DNA from: Bosea sp. F3-2 | GTDB taxonomy: Bacteria > Pseudomonadota > Alphaproteobacteria > Rhizobiales > Beijerinckiaceae | Reading direction: 5' to 3' | DNA length: 64,000 nt | Assembly: GCF_008253865.1 (NCBI RefSeq) | Contig: NZ_CP042331.1 | Coordinates: 6,165,501-6,229,500 of the forward strand | In this document: piece by piece, positions 25,209 to 34,504 of the stretch | How the letters are laid out: the number at the start of each line of letters is the position of its first letter | Numbering within the stretch: position 1 is the stretch's first letter | The notes under the pieces: generated by a model | What the model saw: the letters and a program-made list of their open reading frames with translations, nothing else | Told to the model about the DNA's origin: nothing | The model's database searches: none | Program-made: the position numbers and the translations under genes

Positions 25209-26270
25209 TCAGGCGACGCCGAGCTTCTTCTGCAGGCTCGTCGAGGACGTCGTGTACTGGAAGGTCAGCCGCTTCTCCGGATAGACGTAACGGTGAACCT
25301 TCTGGGCGCAGAGGGCGGCCTCGTGGAAGCCTGAGAGGATGAGCTTGAGCTTGCCCGGATAGGTGTTGATGTCGCCGACGGCGAAGATGCCGGGCACGCT
25401 GGTCTCGAACTTCTCGGTGTCGACCGGGACGAGGTTCTCGTTGAGGTTCAGGCCCCAGTCGGCGATCGGGCCGAGCTTCATCGTCAGCCCGAAGAAGGGC
25501 AGCATCGTATCGCAGGCGATCTCGAAGGTTTGGTTGTCGGTGCCGCGGCAGATGACGGCTTCGAGCTTGCCGTTTTCGCCCTTGAGACCGGTGACCTGAC
25601 CGAGCTTCATATCCATCTTGCCCTGGGCGACGAGGGCGCGCATCTGCTCGACCGAATGCGGCGCGGCGCGGAAATCGTCGCGACGGTGCATCAGCGTGAC
25701 GCGGTTGGCGATGGGCTGGAGGTTCAGCGTCCAGTCGAGGGCGGAGTCGCCGCCGCCGACGATCAGGATGTTGCGGCCGCGGAAGGCCTCCATCTTGCGC
25801 ACGGCGTAGAAGACCGAGCCGTTCTCATAGGACTCGATGCCGGGGATCGGCGGCTTCTTCGGCTGGAAGGAGCCGCCGCCGGCTGCGATGACGATCGTCT
25901 TGGTATCGAAGACCGTGCCGGCGTCGGTGGTGACGCGGAAGCGCGGCGCCTCGGTGGTGCCGGTCGGCTCGACCGACTCGATCATCTGGCTGAGGTGGAA
26001 GGTCGGCCCGAACGGCTTGACCTGCGTGAGTAGGTTGTCGACCAGCGCCTGGCCGGTGACCATCGGGAAGCCGGGGATGTCGTAGATCGGCTTCTCCGGA
26101 TAGAGCTCCGCGCACTGCCCGCCGACCTTCGGCAGGATGTCGACGAGATGCGCGCGGATGTCGAGCAGGCCGAGTTCAAAGACCGCAAAGAGGCCACAGG
26201 GGCCGGCACCGACGATGACGACGTCGGTGGTGATGACTTCGTTTTCGTTGGCGGCAACCGCTTCGCTCAT
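25209..26270 (-). CDS. Thioredoxin-reductase-like ferredoxin/flavodoxin-NADP+ reductase
   Basis: A 353-residue FAD/NADP enzyme of the YumC-like type. It starts at ATG 26270 (MSEAVAANENEV). FAD motif 'VVIVGAGPCGLFAVFELG' (about 17-34), 'GGQCAELYPEKPIYDIPG', NADP motif 'ILIVGGGDSALDW', and the C-terminal FAD-binding 'FAVGDINTYPGKLKLI'. It lacks the CxxC disulfide of thioredoxin reductase, which fits a ferredoxin reductase rather than a thioredoxin reductase. The upstream 100 bp separates it from the GlcG/HbpS-like gene. Confidence 0.88.
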   Translation of the reverse strand: MSEAVAANENEVITTDVVIVGAGPCGLFAVFELGLLDIRAHLVDILPKVGGQCAELYPEKPIYDIPGFPMVTGQALVDNLLTQVKPFGPTFHLSQMIESVEPTGTTEAPRFRVTTDAGTVFDTKTIVIAAGGGSFQPKKPPIPGIESYENGSVFYAVRKMEAFRGRNILIVGGGDSALDWTLNLQPIANRVTLMHRRDDFRAAPHSVEQMRALVAQGKMDMKLGQVTGLKGENGKLEAVICRGTDNQTFEIACDTMLPFFGLTMKLGPIADWGLNLNENLVPVDTEKFETSVPGIFAVGDINTYPGKLKLILSGFHEAALCAQKVHRYVYPEKRLTFQYTTSSTSLQKKLGVA

Positions 26271-26371
26271 GATCCTGCCTTCGATCCGGTCCAAACTGTA
26301 CGGTTTAACGAACTCAGACGCAGGAGGACATGAGGCTTCGAAGGCTGAATGGCAAGTGCAAAAACCGGGGA

Positions 26372-26800
26372 TCAGGCCCCTGTGTCGGCGGTGAGACCCG
26401 CCGCGGCGATGCCGGCGCAGGCCGCGGCTTCGTCATTGTCTGAAGTGTCGCCAGAGATGCCGATGGCACCGAGCACCGGGCCTTCGGGCGAGCGGATCAG
26501 CACGCCGCCGGGCACCGGTACCAGCGAGCCGCCGACGGCATGGGTCGCCGCCTCGACGAAATAGGGGCGATCCAGCGCCATCTTGTGCAGCGCGCGCGAG
26601 CCGACGCCGAGCGCGATGACGCCATGCGCCTTGCCGAGCGCGATCTCGCCGCGCTTCAGGCTGGTGCCGTCCTGGGCCGCGAAGGCCTTCTGCGCGCCGC
26701 GCGCATCGAGGACGGCGATAGCGAGCGGCTTGAAGCCGTTGGCCTCGGCATGGGCGAGCGCTACCTGGAGGATGGTCTGTGCCTGGGCGAGACTGAGCAT
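26372..26800 (-). CDS. GlcG/HbpS-like heme-binding protein family member
   Basis: A 142-residue protein of the GlcG/HbpS-like family: 'MLSLAQAQTILQVALAHAEANG', 'AVLDARGAQKAFAAQDG', 'ALGKAHGVIALGVGSRAL' and 'PVPGGVLIRSPEG...IGISGD'. It is a single-domain cytosolic protein with no signal peptide. Homologues are linked to heme degradation or small-molecule sensing, but the local context gives no clear partner. Confidence 0.85.
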   Translation of the reverse strand: MLSLAQAQTILQVALAHAEANGFKPLAIAVLDARGAQKAFAAQDGTSLKRGEIALGKAHGVIALGVGSRALHKMALDRPYFVEAATHAVGGSLVPVPGGVLIRSPEGPVLGAIGISGDTSDNDEAAACAGIAAAGLTADTGA

Positions 26801-26979
26801 GGGGAAACTCCGGTTTGGACGCAGGCGTTCTTGCCAGTCGCGCGGCGAGCAGGAAAGGGCCCTCCGAGCCCTTTACGCGCAATCAATGGTCGGGTTGGGA
26901 GAAAACACCTTTTCCGCCACGGCTTGCGTACGGCGCTGCGACAGGGCTTGATAGCGACCCGAGACAAGGAGTGCATTCC

Positions 26980-27423
26980 ATGGGTTTGTTCAGTTTCATC
27001 AAGGAAGCGGGCGCCAAGATCTTCGGTTCGGGCTCGGCCAAGGCCGCAACCGCCGATGATCTGCAGAAGGAACTGGCGGGGCACGGCCTGCCCTCCGACG
27101 TCAACATCCAGATCGATGGCGACAAGGTGAAGGTCTCCGGCAACGCCGTCTCGACCGAGCAGGCGGAGAAGATCATCCTGGCGCTCGGCAACACCACCGG
27201 CGTGGCGCAGGTTGAATCGGACCTCGCCGTCACCAAGGAAGCGCCGGCCGCGGTATTCTACACGGTGAAGAAGGGCGATACGCTCTGGAAGATCGCCGAG
27301 GAGCATTACGGCAAGGGCCAGGGCGCGAAATACACCGAGATCGTCAAGGCCAACACGCCGCCGGTGAAGAACCCGGACCTGATCCAGCCGGGCTGGGTGC
27401 TGCGCATCCCGCCGCAGGGCTGA
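26980..27423 (+). CDS. BON-LysM protein (YgaU/LysM family)
   Basis: A 147-residue protein from ATG 26980 (MGLFSFIKEAGAKIFG), with AAGGAG 9 bp upstream. A BON domain covers about 25-85 ('GLPSDVNIQIDGDKVKVSG') and a LysM domain 95-145 ('FYTVKKGDTLWKIAEEHYG'). It has no signal peptide, like E. coli YgaU (Kbp), a K+-binding protein. I infer an analogous cytosolic role. Confidence 0.88.
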   Translation: MGLFSFIKEAGAKIFGSGSAKAATADDLQKELAGHGLPSDVNIQIDGDKVKVSGNAVSTEQAEKIILALGNTTGVAQVESDLAVTKEAPAAVFYTVKKGDTLWKIAEEHYGKGQGAKYTEIVKANTPPVKNPDLIQPGWVLRIPPQG

Positions 27424-27438
27424 GGCACCTGAACGCAA

Positions 27439-27469
27439 GGCAGCCGCGGGCCGCCGGTCCGCGGCTGCC
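27439..27469 (+). terminator. Probable terminator hairpin
   Basis: An 11-bp stem GGCAGCCGCGG / CCGCGGCTGCC with a 9-base loop lies 16 bp after the LysM stop. There is no strong T run, only CCCTTCT, so it may need Rho. Confidence 0.5.
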
Positions 27470-27555
27470 GCCCTTCTGGTCGGCGCGACCACCCACTTGC
27501 TGGCATTCCCAGCCGCGCCGCCCTATCTCGACGGACCGACAGGCTCGAGCCGGAG

Positions 27556-27882
27556 ATGCTGCCCATGATCGTGAACGACCTCGACATCGACGCTATCAAG
27601 GCGGGCTTAAGCGACGGCTCCATCCTGCTCGTCGATGTGCGCGAGCCGCATGAATTCGCGGCCGGGCATATTCCGGGCTCGGTCTCGCGGCCGCTCTCGC
27701 AGTTCGATCCGGCCGACCTGCCGAACGAGCCTGGCAAGCGCGTCGTGCTCTCCTGCGCCGCCGGCGTCCGCTCGCGGCGGGCGCTGGAGTTCGCGCAATC
27801 GGCCGGCCTCGACATCGACAGCCACTATGCCGGCGGCTTCAAGGACTGGCTGATGCATGGCGAGCCGATCGCGGAGGACTGA
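27556..27882 (+). CDS. Single-domain rhodanese (sulfurtransferase)
   Basis: A 108-residue rhodanese-like protein. 'ILLVDVREPHEFAAGHIPGS' is the CH2A motif, and 'VVLSCAAGVRSRRA' holds the active-site loop with catalytic Cys in CAAGVRS, the six-residue loop of sulfur-specific rhodaneses. Starts at 27556 or 27565 are both possible. It is 50 bp ahead of the DUF3829 gene. Confidence 0.9.
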   Translation: MLPMIVNDLDIDAIKAGLSDGSILLVDVREPHEFAAGHIPGSVSRPLSQFDPADLPNEPGKRVVLSCAAGVRSRRALEFAQSAGLDIDSHYAGGFKDWLMHGEPIAED

Positions 27883-27932
27883 GGCTCAGGCCCGATCCGC
27901 GCGACATGCTGTAGACGACGGAAATTGGATAC

Positions 27933-28892
27933 ATGACGACCCGAGCATTTCTCCGTGGTGCCGCCTGCGCTGCCGCACTGATCCTCTCCACGCCCGCGGC
28001 TGTCTGGGCGCAAGGCGGGGCGACCGTTCCGGCTGGCAGCGCGAGCAAAGCGCAGGATGACGATCTCCAGGCCGCGATCACCAAGTCGAACGCCTATACG
28101 GCGTTGATGAACCGCACGCTGCGCGCCATCCAGTCCTGGGAGCGTTACGGCAGCTGGGTCGACGTGAAGAAGGGCCCGACCGGCAAGGAGCGCTACATCA
28201 CCTACGGGCTCTACAGCCTCTATGACGTCAACGGCGAGATCAAGAAGGCCGAGGAGGCGATGGCGCGCGAGCCGAAGCTGCCGGCGATCGACGAAACCAT
28301 GGGCCGCTATATCAAGGCCTATCAGGAGCTGGCGCCGCTGATCACCCGCGCCGAGCGCTATTACGACCGCAAGGACTATCGCGACGACAATCTCGCCGAG
28401 GGGCAGAAGCTGCATGCGGCGATGGTGCCGGCGGCCAAGGCCTTCCTCGATGAGCGCGCCAAGCTCGATGCGCTGATGCGCGTCTACAAGCGCGGGCTCG
28501 ACCAGCGCGAACTCGCCTCGGTGGAGCAGCGCGAGGGGCGTTCCGCGCGCTGGCAGGTGCGCAACATCATGATCAATGCGCGCGCCGTGATGGATCTGAT
28601 GCCGAGCAACGAGCAGCCGGTCGTCGATCTCAAGACGTTCAATGCCGCGATTGGCGACTATGCCGGAGCGATCCGCGAGATGGATGCCTTCAAGGAGAAG
28701 AATCCGGGCGGCGTGCCCTTCATCGAGAGCCAGGCGAGCTCCTGGCTGGGCAAGCTGCGCGACTTCAGTGAAAAGCTCGCCAAGAGCAAGGGCGATGTCC
28801 GGCGTGGGGCGGCCAATGACGCCAACTGGATCGTCAACAACTACAACACCATGGTTTCGCTCTCGGAGACGGCGATCCGCACATCGCGCTGA
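27933..28892 (+). CDS. DUF3829/YiiG-like periplasmic protein
   Basis: A 319-residue protein with a signal peptide ('MTTRAFLRGAACAAALILS', cleavage near AVWAQ at about residue 26). The mature part is almost all alpha-helical with 'SNAYTALMNRTLRAIQSWERYGSW', a conserved YiiG-type feature, and a repeated Tyr-rich block 'YYDRKDYRDDNLAEGQKLH'. The role of this family is unknown. Confidence 0.75.
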   Translation: MTTRAFLRGAACAAALILSTPAAVWAQGGATVPAGSASKAQDDDLQAAITKSNAYTALMNRTLRAIQSWERYGSWVDVKKGPTGKERYITYGLYSLYDVNGEIKKAEEAMAREPKLPAIDETMGRYIKAYQELAPLITRAERYYDRKDYRDDNLAEGQKLHAAMVPAAKAFLDERAKLDALMRVYKRGLDQRELASVEQREGRSARWQVRNIMINARAVMDLMPSNEQPVVDLKTFNAAIGDYAGAIREMDAFKEKNPGGVPFIESQASSWLGKLRDFSEKLAKSKGDVRRGAANDANWIVNNYNTMVSLSETAIRTSR

Positions 28893-28995
28893 GGGTAATG
28901 CGTGCGACGCATCCCCGGCGCGGCACGTGCCGGGGCTGACGTGGCGCGATTTCTGTTTCAGTCTTTCATGAGAGAAGTTCTTGATGAGGCAGGAT

Positions 28996-29083
28996 CGTCA
29001 TTGCGAGGAGCGAAGCGACGAAGCAATCCAGGGGCCGCTGAGCTCTACGTCCCCCTGGATTGCTTCGCTGCGCTCGCAATGAG
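28996..29083. repeat. Intergenic palindromic element, copy 5
   Basis: A palindrome with arms CGTCATTGCGAGGAGCGAAG and the inverse CTTCGCTGCGCTCGCAATGA, an inner CAATCCAGGGG / CCCCTGGATTG pair and a short central loop. The arm sequence is of a type seen widely in alphaproteobacterial genomes. It lies upstream of the molybdenum hydroxylase gene. Confidence 0.9.
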
Positions 29084-29141
29084 GGCGCCTGTGGTCCATC
29101 CTGATCGGAAAGCGCGTTAGACCTAACTGAGGATATGCCTC

Positions 29142-31451
29142 ATGCGTCCCATGAAATTCGGTTTCGGCCAGCCGGTGCGGCGGGTTGAGGATCAGCGTCT
29201 GACGACCGGCACCGGCCGATATACCGATGACACCGCCGTCGAAGGCGCGCTACACGCCTTCGTCCTGCGCTCGCCCTATGCCCATGCCCGCTTCAGCATC
29301 GGCGACGCCGAGGCCGCCCGGAAACTGAAGGGCGTGAAGCTGATCCTGACCGGCAAGGATGTCGCTGAGTATGGCGACCTGCCGTGCAAGGGACACGTCA
29401 AGACCGTCTCGGGCGAGATGTCGCAATCTCTCCCGGTTCCGGTGCTGCCGACCGACACCGTGCGCCATGTCGGCGAGGCCGTTGCCTTCATCGTCGCCGA
29501 GACGCTGGCGCAGGCCCGAGACGCGGCGGAAGCCATCGAGATCGACTGGGACCCGCTGCCGGCCGTGACCGGCATCGCGGAGGCGTTGGCGGAAGATGCG
29601 CCGCAGGTCTGGCCCGACCGAGCGGGCAATGTCGCCTTCGTCGCCGAGCAGGGCAACCGCGAGAAGACCGAGAAGGCCTTCACCAAGGCGGCACGCACGG
29701 TCTCGCTGACCGTCGTCAACAATCGGCTTGCCTCCAACTACATGGAGACGCGCGCCTGCATCGCCGAATACGACAAGGCCGACAAGCGCTGGACGCTGAC
29801 GCTGGGCAGCCAGGGCAGCCATGACATGCGCAACCTGATTGCGAATTATGTGCTCAAGGTCGATCCCAAGCGCATCCGCGTGGTGACGCCGGATGTCGGC
29901 GGCGGCTTCGGCACCAAGATCTTCCTCTACCGCGAATATCCGCTGGCGATGATCGCGGCCGAGAAGCTGAAGCGCCCGGTGCGTTGGGTCGCCGATCGCA
30001 ACGAGCATTTCCTCGCCGACACCCATGGCCGCGCCAATCTGACGACGGCGACGATGGCGCTCGACGCCAAGGGCCGGTTCATCGGCCTCAAGGTCGATCT
30101 CTCGGCCGAGATGGGCGCCTACCTCTCGCAGTATGGGCCTTTCATCCCGTGGGTCGGCACCACGATGACGCCGGGCTGCTACAACATCCCCGCCGTGCAT
30201 GTTGTCTTCCGCGGCGTGCTGACCAATACCACCCCGGTCGATGCCTATCGCGGGGCCGGGCGGCCGGAGGCGGCCTATCTGATCGAGCGGCTGGTCGATG
30301 CCATCGCCCGCGAGACCGGCAAGACGCCGGATGCGGTGCGGGCGCTCAACTTCGTCAAGCCCTCCGAAATGCCGCACAAGACGCAGACCGGCCCGGTCTA
30401 CGATTCCGGCGAGTTCGAGGGCCATATGCGTCGAGCCATGGATGTGGCCGACTGGACGGGCTTCAAGACCCGCCAGAAGGCTTCGGCCAAGGCCGGCAAG
30501 ATCCGCGGCATCGGCATGGCCAGCTATATCGAAGCCTGCGGCGGCGGCGGCCCCGAGAGCTCGACCGTGATCCTGGAGAAGGACGGCACGGTCACCGTGC
30601 TGATCGGCACACAGTCGAACGGGCAGGGGCATGAGACGGCCTATTCGCAGCTCGTCTCGCAGCATCTCGACATCCCGATGGACCGCATCCGCGTCGTGCA
30701 GGGCGATACCGACCGGGTCGAGACCGGCTCCGGCACTGGCGGCTCCCGCTCGATCCCCGTGGGTGGTGCGGCGCTGAACAAGGCGACGGAGATCCTGACC
30801 GACAACCTCAAGCAGCTCGCTTCGGAGAAGCTCGAGGCGGCGGTGGGCGATCTCGAGGTCGCCAACGGTGCGGTCCGGATCGTTGGCACCGACAAGTCGC
30901 TCGACCTCGCCGCCATTGCGGCGCTGCCGGGCGCGACGCCGACCATGCTCAAGGTCCATCAGAGCTGGACGCCGCCGGAGGCGACCTATCCGAACGGCAC
31001 GCATGTCTGCGAGCTGGAGATCGACCCCGGCACCGGGGCGACCCAGATCCTTAACTATGTCGTGGTCGACGATTTCGGCGTGACGCTGAATCCGCTGATG
31101 CTGCAGGGGCAGGTGCATGGCGGCTCGGCCCAGGGCATCGGTCAGGCGCTGATGGAGGAGATCCGCTTCGATCCCGATGGGCAGATGCTGACCGCGACCT
31201 TCATGGACTACGCCCTGCCGCGGGCGGTCGACATTCCGAACTTCCATTTCGAGACGCGCAATGTCCGCTGCCTCACCAATGCCATGGGTGTGAAGGGCGC
31301 GGGCGAGGCCGGCGCGATCGGCGCCTGTCCGGCCGTGATGAACGCTGTGGTCGATGCGCTCGACCGCGCCGCCGGTATCAAGGCGATGGACATGCCGGCG
31401 ACGCCGCTCAAGGTGTTCTCCGCGCTGAAGGAGGCTGGTTACCGGCTTTGA
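29142..31451 (+). CDS. Xanthine dehydrogenase/CoxL-family molybdopterin large subunit (form II)
   Basis: A 769-residue large subunit of a molybdenum hydroxylase. The active-site loop reads 'DAYRGAGRPEA', the AYRGAGR signature of form-II (CoxL-like) proteins, not the AYxCSFR of true CO dehydrogenase. The catalytic Glu lies in 'KGAGEAGAIGACPAVMNAV'. MoCo loops 'GGFGTKIFLYREYP' and 'IGTQSNGQGHETAYSQL' are present. The small [2Fe-2S] and FAD subunits are not next to it in the window. A cytochrome c' gene follows 130 bp later. The substrate is unknown. Confidence 0.88.
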   Translation: MRPMKFGFGQPVRRVEDQRLTTGTGRYTDDTAVEGALHAFVLRSPYAHARFSIGDAEAARKLKGVKLILTGKDVAEYGDLPCKGHVKTVSGEMSQSLPVPVLPTDTVRHVGEAVAFIVAETLAQARDAAEAIEIDWDPLPAVTGIAEALAEDAPQVWPDRAGNVAFVAEQGNREKTEKAFTKAARTVSLTVVNNRLASNYMETRACIAEYDKADKRWTLTLGSQGSHDMRNLIANYVLKVDPKRIRVVTPDVGGGFGTKIFLYREYPLAMIAAEKLKRPVRWVADRNEHFLADTHGRANLTTATMALDAKGRFIGLKVDLSAEMGAYLSQYGPFIPWVGTTMTPGCYNIPAVHVVFRGVLTNTTPVDAYRGAGRPEAAYLIERLVDAIARETGKTPDAVRALNFVKPSEMPHKTQTGPVYDSGEFEGHMRRAMDVADWTGFKTRQKASAKAGKIRGIGMASYIEACGGGGPESSTVILEKDGTVTVLIGTQSNGQGHETAYSQLVSQHLDIPMDRIRVVQGDTDRVETGSGTGGSRSIPVGGAALNKATEILTDNLKQLASEKLEAAVGDLEVANGAVRIVGTDKSLDLAAIAALPGATPTMLKVHQSWTPPEATYPNGTHVCELEIDPGTGATQILNYVVVDDFGVTLNPLMLQGQVHGGSAQGIGQALMEEIRFDPDGQMLTATFMDYALPRAVDIPNFHFETRNVRCLTNAMGVKGAGEAGAIGACPAVMNAVVDALDRAAGIKAMDMPATPLKVFSALKEAGYRL

Positions 31452-31583
31452 TGCAAGGGCTGGTTTGCATCGATGCAAACCCATTCACGCAAAAGCGACT
31501 TGGCTTACGTCGCGATCATCGTTTGATCTGGACGCGTTCTAAACGGCGCCATTCGGCGCCGGCTCGTCTTGAAGGGAAACTGA

Positions 31584-32015
31584 ATGATCCGCACCGCTTT
31601 CGTGCTCGCCGGCCTTGGGCTTGGCCTCACCGCCGTCATGGCGCAGTCAAACCCGATCGCGGAGCGCCAGCAGGCGATGAAGGCGCTCGGTGCTGCCACG
31701 CGCGAGGGCGCGGCTATGGCCAAGGGCGAGGCTCCCTTCGACTCCGCCAAGGCGCAGGCGGTCTTCAAGACCTATGCCGATGCCGCCAAGAAGGCGCCGG
31801 CCCTCTTCCCCGACAATTCCAAGACCGGCGGCGAAACCACCGCCGCGCCGAAGATCTGGGAAGACCAGGCCGGCTTCAAGGCCGCCTTTGTCAAGTTCGA
31901 GAGCGATGCGGCGGCCGGCGCCAGCGTGACCAGCCTCGACGGGTTCCGCACCGCCTTCGGCGCCGCGACCAAGAACTGCGGCGGCTGCCACGAGGCCTAT
32001 CGCATCAAGAAGTGA
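31584..32015 (+). CDS. Cytochrome c' family protein
   Basis: A 143-residue exported protein with signal peptide 'MIRTAFVLAGLGLGLTAVMA'. The mature four-helix part ends with the heme-binding motif CGGCH ('TKNCGGCHEAYRIKK') very near the C-terminus, the hallmark of cytochromes c'. Roles in the family range from NO binding to electron transfer. It follows the molybdenum hydroxylase and precedes a diheme cytochrome. Confidence 0.92.
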   Translation: MIRTAFVLAGLGLGLTAVMAQSNPIAERQQAMKALGAATREGAAMAKGEAPFDSAKAQAVFKTYADAAKKAPALFPDNSKTGGETTAAPKIWEDQAGFKAAFVKFESDAAAGASVTSLDGFRTAFGAATKNCGGCHEAYRIKK

Positions 32016-32045
32016 GGCGGCCTGCCGCCTTTGCAAAAGATCGCA

Positions 32046-32076
32046 AGCGGGCGGCTGCATTGGCCGCCCGCTTTTT
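32046..32076 (+). terminator. Rho-independent terminator after the cytochrome c' gene
   Basis: Stem AGCGGGCGGC / GCCGCCCGCT, loop TGCATTG, followed by TTTTT. Confidence 0.9.
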
Positions 32077-32204
32077 CATGACCTGATTTTCCCGGCTTGC
32101 GGGAGCCATCGCGACTGCGCCACGTTAGAACTGTCGCGGTTCGAGACTGGTGGCTTGCCGTCTTCCGGTTCGGATTCCGCCGCCTGCGCCTTGTGGAGAT
32201 GCCG

Positions 32205-33149
32205 ATGCTGTTGCTGCGCCGCCTGTTCGTGACCCTCGTCGTGCTGGCGGCTCTTGCTTTCGCCGGCTTCTACGTCCTCACCGATCCGCGCGTCGTCTCA
32301 CCGTCGCCGGAGATCGGCGCGCTGCCGGCGGCGGATATCGAGAACGGCAAGCTGCTGTTCGCGGCGGGCGGCTGCGCCTCCTGCCATGCCACGCCCGGCC
32401 AGGACGACAAGCTGAAGCTCGGCGGCGGATTGGCAATGGCCTCGCCCTTCGGCACCTTCCATGCGCCCAACATCTCGCCGCATACGCGCGACGGCATCGG
32501 CAATTGGGGCGTGCAGGACTTCGTCGATGCGATGGCGGCTGGTGTCTCGCCGCGCGGCCAGCATCTCTACCCGGCCTTCCCCTACACCTCCTACCGGCTG
32601 ATGCCGCCTAAGGCGCTGGCTGATCTCTTCGCCTATATCCGCACCCTGGCGCCGGTCGAGGGCAGGGCACCGCCGCATGACCTGCCGTTCCCGTTCAATA
32701 TCCGCCGCATGGTCGGCGGCTGGAAGCTTCTGTTCTTCGAAGGTGCGTCGTTCCGGCCCGACCCGACCAAGAGCGAGGCCTGGAACCGCGGCGCCTATCT
32801 CGTCAACGGCCCCGGCCACTGCGCCGAGTGCCACTCAGCCCGCAACGCGCTCGGCGCCATCATTCCGGCGACGCGCCTTGCCGGCGGGCCGGATCCGGAG
32901 GGCAAGGGCTGGGTGCCGAACATCACCCAGTCCGAGAACGGTCTGGCGAAGTGGTCGAAGGAGGAGATCGCCGAGCTCCTCAAGACCGGCTTCACCCCGA
33001 GCTTCGACAATGTCGGCGGCTCGATGGCGGCGGTGGTGCGCAACATGGCGCAGCTCCCCGATGCCGACCGGATGGCGATGGCGGAGTATCTGAAGTCGCT
33101 GCCGGCGGTGGAGGGACCGGTCCGGCCGAAGAAGGCGGCGAGCGATTAG
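32205..33149 (+). CDS. Membrane-anchored diheme cytochrome c
   Basis: A 314-residue protein. ATG 32205 has TGGAG 7 bp upstream; the ATG at 32199 has none. An N-terminal anchor (about 8-26, 'FVTLVVLAALAFAGFYVL') is followed by two class I cytochrome c domains with CASCH (about 63-67) and CAECH (about 206-210), each with a downstream Met. The diheme layout is that of the cytochrome subunit of gluconate/alcohol/aldehyde dehydrogenases. It may take electrons from the upstream molybdenum enzyme, but a terminator lies between. Confidence 0.9.
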   Translation: MLLLRRLFVTLVVLAALAFAGFYVLTDPRVVSPSPEIGALPAADIENGKLLFAAGGCASCHATPGQDDKLKLGGGLAMASPFGTFHAPNISPHTRDGIGNWGVQDFVDAMAAGVSPRGQHLYPAFPYTSYRLMPPKALADLFAYIRTLAPVEGRAPPHDLPFPFNIRRMVGGWKLLFFEGASFRPDPTKSEAWNRGAYLVNGPGHCAECHSARNALGAIIPATRLAGGPDPEGKGWVPNITQSENGLAKWSKEEIAELLKTGFTPSFDNVGGSMAAVVRNMAQLPDADRMAMAEYLKSLPAVEGPVRPKKAASD

Positions 33150-33296
33150 GGGAGGCTTCCGAGCGTCTGCTTGGGGTGGGGAACAGAATTTCGGCGGCAC
33201 ACTCAGTTTCTGCCGATCCGCGCCATTCGCAGAACTTGAGGATCTGCCCAGAAGCAGAGTTTTGTCGGGCACCGGAATGACGCCGGAACGGTTGCG

Positions 33297-34463
33297 TCAG
33301 CCACCGTAAATTGCCCGGCAAATCTCCTGAGGGAAGCGCCCGCCTCCGGACATGCCTTCCAGAGCGGTATTGGTGAAGGCGACGACGCTGAGCTTGCGGG
33401 CTCGGTCGACGAACCAGGAATGGCCATAAGCGCCGCCCCAGCGCCAGGTGCCGGGTGATTCCGAGGTGCCGGCCGCGGCGGCGTCCTTCAGCACCGAGAA
33501 GCCGAGGCCATAGCCCCAGCCGGGCCAGCCGGCGACGGCGACCTCTCCAGTCTGCACACGCCCCATCTCGCAAACCAGCGCGGTCGGCAGCAGTGGCTCC
33601 CCACCCTTTCGCAGCGCCTCGAGCAGGCGCAGGGTCTCATCCGCCCGGCCGATCATGCCAGCTCCGCCCGAGGGGAAAGCCTCAGGATCGAACGCCCGCG
33701 ACGGATCCATGACGATGTCGGCGAGTCCTTCGAGCATCGGAATGCGGTCAGGTTCAGACATGCGGCGCGGCGCCGGGCTGTCATCGGCATAGGCTGCCGC
33801 GAGCCTGGCGGGATCCGGCACGACAAAGCCGGTATCGGCGAGGCCGAGCGGTCGTGCGAGCAGCGCACCGATGGCCACAGGAAGAGACCCGCCAAACGCC
33901 GCCGACACGATTGCGCCGAGCACGTCGATTGACAGTGAATAGAGCCATGCCGTGCCGGGGGTGAAGAGCAGTGGCACCGAAGCGAGTCGCCGCAGATTCT
34001 CATGCAGTGAAATCTCCGCGCGGTCCATCCCGTCGGAGACACCGACGCGGTGATAGGGACCGTCCTCCGGCTCGAGGAAGCCGTAGCCCAGCCCGGCCGT
34101 GTGGGTGAACAGATGCCGGATGGTGATGGTCGCCGCGGAGCCGTCAGGCAAGGTGGGCCGGAACTCCGGCAGCCATGTCGTGACCGGGGCGTCGAGCGAG
34201 AGCCTCCCTTGCGAGATCAACACCATGGCAGCGACCGAAACGAAGAGCTTTGAGACCGAGGCGAGCCGGAAGAGGGTGTCCTCGCGCATTGGTACATTCA
34301 ACTCGCGGTCAGCCAGACCCATGGCGCGGCGATAGACGGTCTCGCCGTCGCGGGCGACGAGAACGACCGCGCCAACGATTCGCTTCTCGTCGATGGCGCG
34401 AGCGATCGCCGCGTCGATGCGGGCAGAGAGATCCGGAGATGGGGCGGGAGCGCGTGCATGCAT
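33297..34463 (-). CDS. Serine beta-lactamase-fold hydrolase (class C/EstB type)
   Basis: A 388-residue protein. The nucleophile motif SxxK is SVSK in 'LFRLASVSKLFVS' (about residue 72). The second motif is 'WLYSLSIDVLG' (Tyr-x-x region) and the third KTG-like position is replaced by HSW in 'YGHSWFVD'. There is no signal peptide, so it is more likely an esterase or amidohydrolase than a secreted beta-lactamase. It is 41 bp downstream of the MFS gene on the same strand. Confidence 0.85.
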   Translation of the reverse strand: MHARAPAPSPDLSARIDAAIARAIDEKRIVGAVVLVARDGETVYRRAMGLADRELNVPMREDTLFRLASVSKLFVSVAAMVLISQGRLSLDAPVTTWLPEFRPTLPDGSAATITIRHLFTHTAGLGYGFLEPEDGPYHRVGVSDGMDRAEISLHENLRRLASVPLLFTPGTAWLYSLSIDVLGAIVSAAFGGSLPVAIGALLARPLGLADTGFVVPDPARLAAAYADDSPAPRRMSEPDRIPMLEGLADIVMDPSRAFDPEAFPSGGAGMIGRADETLRLLEALRKGGEPLLPTALVCEMGRVQTGEVAVAGWPGWGYGLGFSVLKDAAAAGTSESPGTWRWGGAYGHSWFVDRARKLSVVAFTNTALEGMSGGGRFPQEICRAIYGG

Positions 34464-34504
34464 GGCTGTTCCTTCGTCGCCTGAGAGAAATTGGAGGGGA
34501 CGGC

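Noticed and set aside
29250..31484. Minus-strand frame of 744 codons opposite the molybdenum hydroxylase
   Set aside because: Antisense shadow; the plus strand has intact family motifs throughout.
33150..33296. Sixth copy of the intergenic palindrome
   Set aside because: A short GGAATGACGCCGG segment resembles one arm, but no inverse partner is present.
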